Source: CAILHX01 sp964511385
Lineage (GTDB): Bacteria; Pseudomonadota; Gammaproteobacteria; Burkholderiales; Methylophilaceae
Length of the DNA: 64,000 nt
Assembly: GCA_964511385.1 (NCBI GenBank)
Contig: CAZEFE010000006.1
Span: forward strand, 1-64,000
Direction: 5' to 3'
Every line of letters begins with the position of its first letter. Position 1 is the first letter of the stretch. The translations under genes were made by a program, and so were the position numbers. Under the pieces are notes generated by a model. The model ran no database searches and had not been told where the DNA came from. It saw only the letters and a program-made list of their open reading frames with translations. Positions 32,876 to 40,349 of this stretch are shown here, one piece after another.

Positions 32876-33502
32876 ATGCACATCAACCTTCATCCCGCCG
32901 TACGCATCGTCAGCCTGCTCATGCTGGCTGTTTGCGCACAACTGCTCCATGCGCGCGGGCTGCTTCTGCTGCTGGCGGCGCTACTGTTGTGGCTGTCGCA
33001 ACTGGGGTGGATGGATTTCCGGCGGCTGTTGCGGCGTGCCCGGTGGTTGTTGCTGTCGCTGCTGCTGATCTATGCTTACGCCACGCCCGGCGAGTTTGTG
33101 CCCGGTTTTCCCGAGTTGCTTGCGCCAACTTACGAAGGCTTGCACAGCGGCCTGATGCAGGCGTTACGGCTCACGGTAATGCTGGCTGCGTTGGCCTGCC
33201 TGCTGGCAACCGGTTCGCGCGAAACCTGGATATCCGGCATCTATACGCTGCTGCGCCCCCTGGCCTTGTTCGGCGTATCGCCTGAGCGTTTTGCCGTCAG
33301 GCTGTGGCTGACCTTGCATTATGTCGAGAATGCACCTTCCGGCATGGTGAAAAAACTGCGGGAACATCACTGGAACCTGGATGTGCTGATGAACAACCAT
33401 ACGCAAGGCCCGGCGCAAATACAGCTTGGCCTAGCGCGAATCAACCCCCTGGACGGGCTGGTGCTGCTGGCATGGATACCCCTGGTCTGGTGGCTGGCAT
33501 GA
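32876..33502 (+). CDS. CbiQ/EcfT-like transmembrane protein
   Basis: 208 residues with five or six transmembrane segments and the cytoplasmic-helix pattern of energy-coupling-factor T components (LRPLALFGVSPERFAVRLWLTLHYVEN: the 'RFA.RL.LTL.YVE' stretch aligns with the EcfT coupling helix). T components join vitamin or metal S components to ATPases, but no ATPase or S gene is adjacent. A fimV-'CbiQ'-truA order is seen in relatives, so it may serve another function. It starts 12 bases after the fimV terminator. Confidence 0.62.
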   Translation: MHINLHPAVRIVSLLMLAVCAQLLHARGLLLLLAALLLWLSQLGWMDFRRLLRRARWLLLSLLLIYAYATPGEFVPGFPELLAPTYEGLHSGLMQALRLTVMLAALACLLATGSRETWISGIYTLLRPLALFGVSPERFAVRLWLTLHYVENAPSGMVKKLREHHWNLDVLMNNHTQGPAQIQLGLARINPLDGLVLLAWIPLVWWLA

Positions 33503-33509
33503 GGACGAG

Positions 33510-34313
33510 ATGAGAATAGCACTGGGGCTGGAGTACGACGGCAAACCGTTTTGCGGCTGGCAAAGCCAGCCCGGCGGTTGCGGCGTGCAGGACGCGCTAG
33601 AGTCGGCCTTGGCGCACATGGCGGCCCACCCGGTGCGGGTGCATGCCGCGGGCAGAACCGATACCGGCGTGCATGCCATGATCCAGGTGGTGCACTTTGA
33701 TAGCGAGGTCGCCAGGCCGGAAAGCGCCTGGGTGCGCGGTGTGAATGCGTTTTTGCCCGCCGGGGTGCGCGTGCTTTGGGCGCGCGAAGTGGATGCTGAA
33801 TTCCACGCCAGATTCTGTGCCGAGCGCCGCAGTTACCAGTATCTGCTGCAAGTCAGCCAAGTGGCGCCGGCGGTACTGCACGGCAAGGTGGGCTGGTACC
33901 ACCGCCCACTGGATGTGGCGGCGATGCGGGCGGCGGCGGCTTATCTCCCCGGTGAACACGATTTCAGCGCCTTCCGCGCCGCGGAATGCCAGGCCAAGTC
34001 GCCCGTCAAGCAACTGTATCGGGCCGACATCCGCCAGCATGGCGAGCTTTACCTGTTCGAGTTTTCCGCCAGCGCGTTCCTGCACCACATGGTGCGCAAC
34101 CTGGTCGGCAGCCTGGTGTACGTGGGCAAAGGCGAGCATCCGCCGGAGTGGATCGCCGAACTGCTGGGGCAGAAAAATCGGACTTTTGCCGCCCCGACAT
34201 TTTCACCCGACGGCTTATACCTTACCGGAGTGCATTACGACGCCAGGTGGGGTTTGCCGCAATGCGAGCGGTCTGCGGCGGGATGTATGCTGCCAAGCGG
34301 CATGGCAATTTGA
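33510..34313 (+). CDS. truA: tRNA pseudouridine(38-40) synthase, altered C-terminus
   Basis: 267 residues, complete catalytic domain: YDGKPFCGWQSQ, GRTDTGVHA with catalytic Asp51, and FLHHMVRNLVGSLV. TruA modifies U38-40 of the tRNA anticodon arm. After WGLPQCER the protein continues SAAGCMLPSGMAI, encoded by inserted DNA. The ancestral end, CERGITLLK plus terminator, survives at 35920-36051 beyond a 1.65-kb insertion. The new tail is unlikely to affect catalysis. Confidence 0.95.
   Translation: MRIALGLEYDGKPFCGWQSQPGGCGVQDALESALAHMAAHPVRVHAAGRTDTGVHAMIQVVHFDSEVARPESAWVRGVNAFLPAGVRVLWAREVDAEFHARFCAERRSYQYLLQVSQVAPAVLHGKVGWYHRPLDVAAMRAAAAYLPGEHDFSAFRAAECQAKSPVKQLYRADIRQHGELYLFEFSASAFLHHMVRNLVGSLVYVGKGEHPPEWIAELLGQKNRTFAAPTFSPDGLYLTGVHYDARWGLPQCERSAAGCMLPSGMAI
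34160..34271 (+). repeat. truA 3'-end direct repeat, left copy
   Basis: 112 bases from ACTGCTGGGGCAGAAAAAT to AATGCGAGCGG. They match 35919-36030 in the same orientation with three mismatches (by eye). The copies bound the 1,647-base insertion 34272-35918. Confidence 0.95.
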
Positions 34314-34359
34314 ATTAATCACTATCCATGATCAATACTAACCCTATGGTTCTGAATAA

Positions 34360-34608
34360 ATGAGCGAGAAGGATGAAGAAAAGCAGGTTGGGTTGAGCAT
34401 GGCGAAGCCCGACAATCACGGTAAACGTTGGGCTTCATTGCATTCAGCGTCAACCTACAAGCCCGCGCTACGCTTGCTCAACAACAACCAGGATCGCATC
34501 AGTATTGTGGAAGACACGGCGTCGGTGGTGACGGCGGGGGATAGGGTGATGGTGGAGGGATGGCGGGGTGGGGTGGCGAATGATGCAGAGAGGAGGGCTA
34601 TTGTATGA
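34360..34608 (+). pseudogene. remnant of the 19.6-kb protein tail fused to a repeat (junction repeat, copy c)
   Basis: The first half of this open frame is a family-2 repeat read through. From about 34482 it encodes QDRISIVEDTASVVTAGDR, then MVEGWRGGVANDAE, a clear paralogue of the tail at 19629-19700. The DNA after GGCGAATGATG reads CAGAGAGGAGGGC and leads into the next gene's ATG with an ATGA overlap, the same layout as at 19.5 kb. No intact gene is expected. Confidence 0.65.
34385..34478. repeat. dispersed repeat family 2, copy 1
   Basis: Begins AGGTTGGGTTGAGCATGGCG, has inner arms GAAGCCCGA / TTGGGCTTC, and ends CCCGCGCTACGCTTGCT. It is about 90 percent identical by eye to 35181-35276. 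Confidence 0.85.
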
Positions 34609-35087
34609 AAAATTTTATTGTAAAAATGCTACTGATCGTATCGACCTGTGGTTTTAATCCAAGCGTGTTGGCAGAAAATTGTTACATGGTAGACCCCTGC
34701 GCGGGGCAGGTTGGGTTATTGCGGATTGATAAGATGGCTTCCGCCAATCGGCAGGGTGATATCAAGGCTTTGTTTGGCAGCACTCAAGCGCCCGCTCCCG
34801 GTACTGTGGTGGTTTTACAGCGCTCGGCCAGGCTTAGGTATGATTTTTTTCCTGATGCAGACCGTGATCTCAATCGAAAAGATGAAGTATGTATGGGTTT
34901 GGAATGCCTTGATAAGGATAGCCCTGAACGGGGTTCAGACTATCTACCCGCTGGCACCACAGTCCGCATACTAAGTTACCAGCTACACAAGCATCTGTTT
35001 GTGCTTATTCAGGTGGTTGCAACGCCAAGCGACCATCCGTATGAAGACGAAAAGAAATTTTCTTTTGATAAAGACGATGTGATCTGA
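34605..35087 (+). CDS. hypothetical exported protein, 160 aa
   Basis: Signal peptide at 1-23 (basic MKNFIVK, hydrophobic core, VLA before ENCY). The mature domain has four Cys (NCYMVDPC and EVCMGLEC) that could form two disulfides, and a beta-rich middle with GTVVVLQRSARLRYDFFPD. No family is recognised. AGAGGAGGGC seven bases before the ATG is a strong ribosome binding site. It overlaps the preceding remnant (ATGA). It is one of the variable genes that follow the junction repeat and lies inside the truA insertion. Confidence 0.65.
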   Translation: MKNFIVKMLLIVSTCGFNPSVLAENCYMVDPCAGQVGLLRIDKMASANRQGDIKALFGSTQAPAPGTVVVLQRSARLRYDFFPDADRDLNRKDEVCMGLECLDKDSPERGSDYLPAGTTVRILSYQLHKHLFVLIQVVATPSDHPYEDEKKFSFDKDDVI

Positions 35088-35093
35088 GTAAAC

Positions 35094-35150
35094 GTAGGGT
35101 GCGTCCTACGCACCATTCAATAACTTGTGGTGCGCATGGCGCACCCTACC
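35094..35150. repeat. REP element pair (family 1), copy 4
   Basis: GTAGGGTGCGTCCTACGCAC at 35094 and GGTGCGCATGGCGCACCCTA at 35129. Same family as the pairs flanking the RAYT gene, in opposite orientation to copy 3. A half copy (GCGCACCCTACCGCC) occurs at about 35903-35917. Confidence 0.88.
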
Positions 35151-35180
35151 GCCACTATCCTTCGCTCCGGAACAGCGCGG

Positions 35181-35276
35181 TAGGTTGGGTTGAGCGTAGC
35201 GAAGCCCGACAATCGCGGTAAACATCGGGCTTCATTGCATTCAGTGCCAACCTGCAAGCCCACGCTACGCTTGCTT
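35181..35276. repeat. dispersed repeat family 2, copy 2
   Basis: Begins TAGGTTGGGTTGAGCGTAGC, contains GAAGCCCGAC / ATCGGGCTTC arms and ends CACGCTACGCTTGCTTA. The last bases form part of the higA stop codon. Confidence 0.85.
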
Positions 35277-35568
35277 ACGCCGCCCTGAATTCAATCGCAC
35301 TCACCTTACCCAAATCCACCGTTTGTTTAGCCTGCCATAAATCGTAGTTATCCTGCATCGTCAGCCAACTTTCCGGTGAGCGTCCCAATGCCTTGGATAG
35401 CCGTAACGCCATTTCCGGGCTAACCCCACTGACCTCGTTCAGTACGCGGTTAAGGGTGGACGCGGCAACGCCCAGTTTCAGGGCGAGCTCCCTGCCGCTG
35501 ATTTCGTTTGGCGTGAGGTAAACCTCTTGAATAAACGCGCCAGGGTGGGGTGGGTTGTGCATAGTCAT
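35275..35568 (-). CDS. higA: HigA family antitoxin (XRE/Cro HTH)
   Basis: 97 residues: PPHPGAFIQEVYLTPNEISGRELALKLGV is the HigA N-terminus (HPG.ll.e.yl.p..is...lA..lgv), followed by an HTH with STLNRVLNEVSGVSPEMALRLSKALG and WLTMQDNYDLWQA. It neutralises HigB and represses the operon. Its ATG overlaps the higB stop by one base, and the toxin gene comes first, as usual for higBA. Confidence 0.92.
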   Translation of the reverse strand: MTMHNPPHPGAFIQEVYLTPNEISGRELALKLGVAASTLNRVLNEVSGVSPEMALRLSKALGRSPESWLTMQDNYDLWQAKQTVDLGKVSAIEFRAA

Positions 35569-35846
35569 CAGTGATAATCCTCGTAATCTAAAATCATTGC
35601 ATTGCCGTTTTCAAATTCAAACGTTACGCGCCAGTTGCCATTTACCCAGATAGACCAGCGTCCTTGTTCATGGCCTTTCAGCGGATGCAGCCGGAAGCCG
35701 GGGATGTTCATATCGTCAATCGTCTGGGCGGTATCCAACGCAGCCAATTGCATTTGCAGTCGTTTGGCGTGAGCGGGCTGGATTCCCGCTAGGTTGCCCG
35801 ACTCGAAATAATTGCGCAGCCCTTTGTGTCGAAACGACGTAATCAT
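35568..35846 (-). CDS. higB: HigB/RelE family mRNA interferase toxin
   Basis: 92 residues: MITSFRHKGLRNYFESGNLAGIQ, KRLQMQLAALDTAQTIDDMN, FRLHPLKGHEQGRWSIWVNGNWRVTFEFENGNAMILDYEDYH. The last block is the RelE/HigB beta-sheet with the catalytic-face R/W residues and the terminal DYHDYH-like end. HigB cleaves ribosome-bound mRNA. ATG at 35846 is the family start; an upstream ATG at 35909 is rejected. It lies within the truA insertion. Confidence 0.92.
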   Translation of the reverse strand: MITSFRHKGLRNYFESGNLAGIQPAHAKRLQMQLAALDTAQTIDDMNIPGFRLHPLKGHEQGRWSIWVNGNWRVTFEFENGNAMILDYEDYH

Positions 35847-35861
35847 GACGTCATGATAGCG

Positions 35862-35880
35862 TGTTGCGTAACGCGCAACA
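35862..35880. promoter_or_regulatory. higBA operator palindrome
   Basis: TGTTGCG-taacg-CGCAACA, a perfect seven-base inverted repeat 16 bases upstream of the higB start. It is the likely HigA/HigBA binding site. A second perfect palindrome CATGACGTCATG (35844-35855) covers the start codon. Confidence 0.65.
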
Positions 35881-35918
35881 AGAGGTTGTTCAGCAAGCAC
35901 ACAGCGCACCCTACCGCC

Positions 35919-36030
35919 ACTGCTGGGGCAGAAAAATTGGACTTTTGCCGCCCCGACATTTTCATCCGACGGCTTATACCTTACCGGTGTGCATTACGAC
36001 GCCAGGTGGGGTTTGCCGCAATGCGAGCGG
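35919..36030 (+). repeat. truA 3'-end direct repeat, right copy
   Basis: Matches 34160-34271 with three substitutions (C/T, C/T and A/T). Beyond it lies the original truA end. Confidence 0.95.
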
Positions 36031-36051
36031 GGCATCACACTGCTCAAATAA
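35920..36051 (+). pseudogene. displaced original 3' end of truA
   Basis: 43 codons in the truA frame: LLGQKNWTFAAPTF, then WGLPQCERGITLLK and TAA, followed at once by a terminator. The residues after CER differ from the present TruA tail, so this copy holds the ancestral terminus. It has no start codon of its own. Confidence 0.88.
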
Positions 36052-36078
36052 AAAAGGCTCGCAGTTGCGAGCCTTTTT
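36051..36078. terminator. bidirectional rho-independent terminator
   Basis: AAAAAGGCTCGCA-gt-TGCGAGCCTTTTT, a nearly perfect hairpin with A and T runs. It serves the original truA end and the convergent beta-propeller gene. Confidence 0.92.
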
Positions 36079-36090
36079 GTCATGCCGGAA

Positions 36091-37158
36091 TCAAGGCCGG
36101 TCGATGCTGCCCAGTGACTTCGGATAAGTCACGATACCCCATGGCATGTCCTTGTCGCCGATGCGCTTGGTCACTTCCAGTTTGTTGGTATCTATTACTA
36201 CGACTTCATTGGATTTGCCGCAGGCCAGCAGGATGTCTTGGTTGTCCGGCGTGAAGCTGAAGTGCCAGCAACGGTTGCCGGTGGGGATGTCCTTGATTTT
36301 CTCGAAGGTCTTGGCGTCAAATACCTGCAATGCCTTTTCCCTGGAGGAGGCAACGAACAGGCGTTTGCCGTCATGGTCGAACGACACGCCGTACGGCGAT
36401 TTGCCGGTGTCTATGGTTTTTACCGGCTTGAATTTGCTGTCCAGCACCAGCAGCTTGTCGGACATTTCCAGCGTGGTGACGTAGGTTTTGCCATCCGGGG
36501 AGACTTTGATGCCGCGTGGGCGCTCGCCATAAGCACCGACCGGGATGCTCTTGAGCAACTTGCCGGACTTGAGGTCGTGGATGGTGATGGTGTTGTCGGA
36601 TTCGTTGGTGACGATGAGTTTTTTGCCGTCCTTGGAGAATTCCAGACCTTCGGTTTCCGGTTTGCCGACGATATCTTTGACGACTTTGCCTGATTTCAGG
36701 TCAACAATCGCGATATGCCCCGGCTCGCGGTTGTCGTCATCGTCCTGTTTAGCCTCGGTGGCTGCCGGGCCGCCGCCGGTGCTGGGACTGGGTTCGTAGG
36801 TCACATAAGCGCGATTGCCGTAGACGCGGACGAATTCCGGATTCTTGCCGATGGCGATCTGTTTGGAAACCGTGCCGCTGGCCGTATCGATGATAGAGAT
36901 GTTGTTATCGTCCTTGTTGGCGGTGACCAGCAGTTTGCCGTCGGCGGTGATGCCGATGCCGCGCGGGCCTTTGGCCTGGATATCGATGGTGGCAGTGGTT
37001 TCCAGGGTTTCCAGGTCGATCACGGTGACGCCGCCATCCTGGTTGGAAACATAAGCGACGCCTTTGGAACCCGCTGTCGCGCTTGTGGTGAAGCCAAGCC
37101 CCAACGAGGCGAAAAGAAGGGCGGTCAATACTTTCGACACGCGGCAAGGATGTTTCAT
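36091..37158 (-). CDS. YncE-like periplasmic beta-propeller protein
   Basis: 355 residues. Signal peptide (about 1-29, LGLGFTTSATA). Repeated YVTN-type blades follow: GVAYVSNQDGGVTVIDLETL, KLLVTANKDDNNISIIDT, KKLIVTNESDNTITIHDL, and others, about seven in all. An acidic, Pro/Gly-rich insert (PSPSTGGGPAATEAKQDDDD) interrupts the third blade region. These propellers are periplasmic binding or scaffold proteins, some tied to metal or redox chemistry; the ligand is unknown. ATG at 37158 is chosen because GGAG lies upstream of it; 37173 is alternative. Confidence 0.88.
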   Translation of the reverse strand: MKHPCRVSKVLTALLFASLGLGFTTSATAGSKGVAYVSNQDGGVTVIDLETLETTATIDIQAKGPRGIGITADGKLLVTANKDDNNISIIDTASGTVSKQIAIGKNPEFVRVYGNRAYVTYEPSPSTGGGPAATEAKQDDDDNREPGHIAIVDLKSGKVVKDIVGKPETEGLEFSKDGKKLIVTNESDNTITIHDLKSGKLLKSIPVGAYGERPRGIKVSPDGKTYVTTLEMSDKLLVLDSKFKPVKTIDTGKSPYGVSFDHDGKRLFVASSREKALQVFDAKTFEKIKDIPTGNRCWHFSFTPDNQDILLACGKSNEVVVIDTNKLEVTKRIGDKDMPWGIVTYPKSLGSIDRP

Positions 37159-37453
37159 GTGGTTAATCTCCATAGGTGAAAATTTATTATGGCCGGCGAG
37201 TTTATCCGAAACCCGACTATTAGTGCGGGCGGAATCGAATAAGGTTCACTCCGGCTGCATCGTATTGATTACAGCAATTTCCGCGCTCGAATTGGATATT
37301 CTTAATAATTAAATGGTTGCATGCTGCCGCGGCGGAAAACCAAGGAGATTTGGCTGTTTTCAGCCACCACTGGTTGCTGTGTCTTGCGCCTTCCGGGCTG
37401 ACAGGTGATAGTGTTTGGGATAACCTACGTTTTTCTTCAATTCAGATTCCCAA
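37159..37453. other. 295-base divergent intergenic region
   Basis: Lies between the beta-propeller gene and trpF, and should hold both promoters. The stretch around 37290-37315 is AT-rich (GGATATTCTTAATAATTAAAT). No repeat or coding frame with support is seen. Confidence 0.45.
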
Positions 37454-38077
37454 TTGCGTATACGTTCCAAAATTTGCGGCATCACCCGCGTGGAAGACGC
37501 GTTGGCAGCCGTTGCCTGCGGCGCCGATGCCATCGGGCTGGTGTTTTACGCCAACAGCCCGCGTTACGTCACGCCGGAGCGGGCGGCAGAGATTGTGGCT
37601 TGCCTGCCGCCGTTTGTGCATGCGGTGGGTTTGTTTGTGGATGCCAGCCAGCAAGAAGTGGAGCAGGTGCTGCACACGGTCAGGCTGGACCTGCTGCAAT
37701 TTCATGGGGATGAAACGCCGCAGTACTGCGAAGCGTTTGCCACGCCTTATATCAAGGCGGTGCGCGTCCGGCCGGAGATAAATTTGGTAGAATACGCGGC
37801 TGCCTACGGCAAGGCCAAAGCCCTGCTGCTGGATGCTTATCAGGAAGGGGTTGCGGGTGGTACCGGGCAGGTGTTCGACTGGAACCTGATCCCCGCTAAC
37901 CTGACCAAACCGGTGATCCTGGCCGGGGGGTTGAGTCCGGCAAACGTGGCGGCTGCCATAAAACAGGTACGCCCCTATGCCGTGGATGTCAGCGGTGGGG
38001 TGGAACGAGAAAAAGGAATCAAGGACGCAGACAAGATGGCTGCGTTCATGCGAGGAGTTGGAGCATCACATGGGTAA
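37454..38077 (+). CDS. trpF: phosphoribosylanthranilate isomerase
   Basis: 207 residues: KICGITRVEDALAAVACGADAIGLVFY, RYVTPERA, LDLLQFHGDETPQYC and AGGLSPANVAAAI, DVSGGVE. It catalyses the third step of tryptophan synthesis on a TIM barrel. The start is TTG at 37454; no ATG is in frame at the right place. It overlaps trpB by eight bases. Confidence 0.95.
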   Translation: MRIRSKICGITRVEDALAAVACGADAIGLVFYANSPRYVTPERAAEIVACLPPFVHAVGLFVDASQQEVEQVLHTVRLDLLQFHGDETPQYCEAFATPYIKAVRVRPEINLVEYAAAYGKAKALLLDAYQEGVAGGTGQVFDWNLIPANLTKPVILAGGLSPANVAAAIKQVRPYAVDVSGGVEREKGIKDADKMAAFMRGVGASHG

Positions 38078-39272
38078 ATACGACTTTCCCGATACGCAAG
38101 GCCATTTCGGCCAGTTCGGCGGCATCTACATGGCGGAAACGCTGATCCCGGCAGTGGAGGAATTACGCAGGCAGTATCTGCATTTCCGCGATGATCCCGA
38201 GTTCAAATCCGAATTCGCCTACGAATTGAAACACTACGTCGGACGCCCCAGCCCGATTTACCACGCCAAGCGCCTGTCCGAACAGTTCGGCGGCGCGCAA
38301 ATTTACCTCAAGCGCGAAGACCTCAACCATACCGGCGCGCACAAGATCAACAACGCCATCGGCCAGGCGCTGCTGGCCAGGCGCATGGGCAAGAAGCGCG
38401 TGATTGCCGAGACCGGCGCGGGCATGCACGGCGTGGCGACGGCCACCGTGGCGGCGCGTTTCGGCATGGAATGCGTGGTGTACATGGGGGCTGAGGATGT
38501 GCAACGCCAGGCGCCCAACGTGTTCCGCATGAAATTGCTGGGCGCGACCGTGGTGCCGGTGGAAAGCGGCTCGCGCACGCTCAAGGATGCCTGCAACGAA
38601 GCCATTCGCGACTGGGTGACCAACGTTGAAAGCACGTTCTACATCTTCGGCACGGCGGCGGGCCCGCACCCGTACCCGATGATGGTGCGCGATTTCCAGT
38701 GCGTGATCGGCAACGAGGCCAAGGTGCAGATGCCGGAGATGATCGGACGCCAGCCGGATGCGGTGATTGCCTGCGTCGGCGGCGGTTCCAATGCGATTGG
38801 TATCTTCCACCCCTATATCGAGGAGGAAGGCGTGCAACTGATCGGCGTGGAGGCTGGCGGCCACGGCATCGCCACCGGGCAGCACGCGGCGCCGCTCACC
38901 GGCAATGCCAAGGTCGGCGTGCTGCACGGAAATAAAGTTTATTTGATGCAGGACGAGGACGGCCAGATTATCGAGACCCACTCCATTTCCGCCGGCCTGG
39001 ACTACCCCGGCGTCGGCCCCGAACATTGTTTATTGAAAGACATCCACCGCGCGCAGTACGTTGCCATCACTGATGACGAAGCCATCGCCGCCTTCGATGC
39101 GTTGTGCAAATTCGAAGGCATCATCCCCGCGCTGGAATCCAGCCATGCGCTGGCGCATGCGCTCAAGATTGCGCCGACTCTGGGCAAGGACAAAGTGTTG
39201 CTGGTCAACCTCTCGGGCCGTGGCGACAAGGACATGAACACCGTTGCACGCATCAAAGGAATTACTCTGTGA
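38070..39272 (+). CDS. trpB: tryptophan synthase beta chain
   Basis: 400 residues: YDFPDTQGHFGQFGGIY, the PLP lysine in LNHTGAHKINN, ETGAGMHGVATA, and GGGSNAIG phosphate-binding loop. It joins indole and serine. ATG at 38070 overlaps the trpF end and follows GAGGAG; the stop overlaps the trpA start (GTGA). Confidence 0.97.
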   Translation: MGKYDFPDTQGHFGQFGGIYMAETLIPAVEELRRQYLHFRDDPEFKSEFAYELKHYVGRPSPIYHAKRLSEQFGGAQIYLKREDLNHTGAHKINNAIGQALLARRMGKKRVIAETGAGMHGVATATVAARFGMECVVYMGAEDVQRQAPNVFRMKLLGATVVPVESGSRTLKDACNEAIRDWVTNVESTFYIFGTAAGPHPYPMMVRDFQCVIGNEAKVQMPEMIGRQPDAVIACVGGGSNAIGIFHPYIEEEGVQLIGVEAGGHGIATGQHAAPLTGNAKVGVLHGNKVYLMQDEDGQIIETHSISAGLDYPGVGPEHCLLKDIHRAQYVAITDDEAIAAFDALCKFEGIIPALESSHALAHALKIAPTLGKDKVLLVNLSGRGDKDMNTVARIKGITL

Positions 39273-40081
39273 GCCGTATCCAAGCCGTTTTTGCTTTCCT
39301 CAAATCACAGCAGCGCAAGGCGCTGATCCCTTTTGTTACTGCCGGCGACCCCAACCCCGCGCAGACCGTGCCGCTGATGCATGCCATGGTGCAGGGCGGC
39401 GCCGACCTGATCGAACTCGGCGTGCCGTTTTCCGACCCGATGGCCGACGGCCCGGTGATCCAGCGTGCCAGCGAACGTGCCCTGGCGCACAAGGTATCGC
39501 TGCGCAAGGTGCTGGGCATGGTGGCGGAGTTCCGCCAGCAGGATGACAAAACGCCGGTGGTGCTGATGGGTTACGCCAACCCGATCGAAGCCATGGGCTA
39601 CGAGCAGTTTGCGGCGCAGGCCGCCGCCAGCGGCGTGGACGGCGTGCTGACAGTGGACTATCCGCCGGAAGAGTGCGCCGAGTTCGTCGCCGTGCTCAAG
39701 CGGCATGGCATTGACACCATTTTCCTGCTGTCGCCGACCACCGAACCAGCGCGTGTGCAGCGTGTGGTCGAGGCGGCCAGCGGCTTCATCTATTACGTTT
39801 CCCTGCGCGGCGTGACCGGTGCCGCGCATCTGGATATTGCCGATGTGGCGCAGAAGGTGGCAGCGATTCGCCAGCACACCAGCCTGCCCGTCGGCGTTGG
39901 CTTCGGCGTGCGCGATGCGGCAACGGCCAGGGCCATTGCCGAAATCGGCGATGCCGTGGTGGTGGGCAGCCGTACCGTGCAGGAAGTCGAAAATTCACCT
40001 GAAAACGAAGTAGCCGCCAATGTCGGCAAACTGATCGCTGAATTGCGTAGCGCGATCGACGCGAAGACCCTGTTTCAGTAG
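39269..40081 (+). CDS. trpA: tryptophan synthase alpha chain
   Basis: 270 residues: ALIPFVTAGDPNPAQTVPLMHAM, LIELGVPFSDPMADGPVIQ, the catalytic Glu/Asp region, and VGVGFGVRDAATARAI. GTG start at 39269 overlaps the trpB stop; AAAGGA lies upstream. The last codons and stop lie in the left terminal inverted repeat of the structured element that follows, so an insertion may have reshaped the end. Confidence 0.96.
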   Translation: MSRIQAVFAFLKSQQRKALIPFVTAGDPNPAQTVPLMHAMVQGGADLIELGVPFSDPMADGPVIQRASERALAHKVSLRKVLGMVAEFRQQDDKTPVVLMGYANPIEAMGYEQFAAQAAASGVDGVLTVDYPPEECAEFVAVLKRHGIDTIFLLSPTTEPARVQRVVEAASGFIYYVSLRGVTGAAHLDIADVAQKVAAIRQHTSLPVGVGFGVRDAATARAIAEIGDAVVVGSRTVQEVENSPENEVAANVGKLIAELRSAIDAKTLFQ

Positions 40082-40325
40082 GAAACGAAAGATGCGTTTG
40101 CACACAAAAAGGATGGATGCAAGGCGCGGAGCGCGGCGAATGGTTATTCCATTCGCAAGCTATGCAACGCCGCAGACACCTTTTTGTGTGCAAACCCTCC
40201 GGGCCGGCCATGCATTGCGCGCATGGCGTTGTTGCTCGCCGCTTGTTTGGAATGACCAAACCGCGTGGCTCTCGCCTAGCCCTGCGCGCAATGCATGGTC
40301 GGCGCACATTCGTTTCCTACTGAAA
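40073..40325. mobile_element. MITE-like structured element between trpA and accD
   Basis: 253 bases bounded by a perfect 17-base inverted repeat, TTTCAGTAGGAAACGAA (40073-40089) and its complement (40309-40325). Inside are two further perfect 16-base inverted repeats: TTTGCACACAAAAAGG (40097-40112 with 40179-40194) and CCATGCATTGCGCGCA (40208-40223 with 40283-40298). A small GAATGG-ttat-TCCATTC hairpin lies in the first. There is no coding potential. It resembles a non-autonomous element or a large multi-branch RNA. Confidence 0.7.
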
Positions 40326-40349
40326 TAGGGTCTAACAAGAGGTTTACAC

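Noticed and set aside
32876..33502. Complete ECF vitamin transporter
   Set aside because: Only a T-component-like protein is present, with no ATPase or substrate-binding S component next to it.
34272..35918. Insertion sequence or prophage at truA
   Set aside because: No transposase or integrase and no terminal inverted repeats. The flanking duplication (112 bases) is far longer than any IS target duplication.
40092..40328. Short ORFs inside the MITE-like element
   Set aside because: They span perfect inverted repeats, have no ribosome binding site and read in several frames because of the symmetry.
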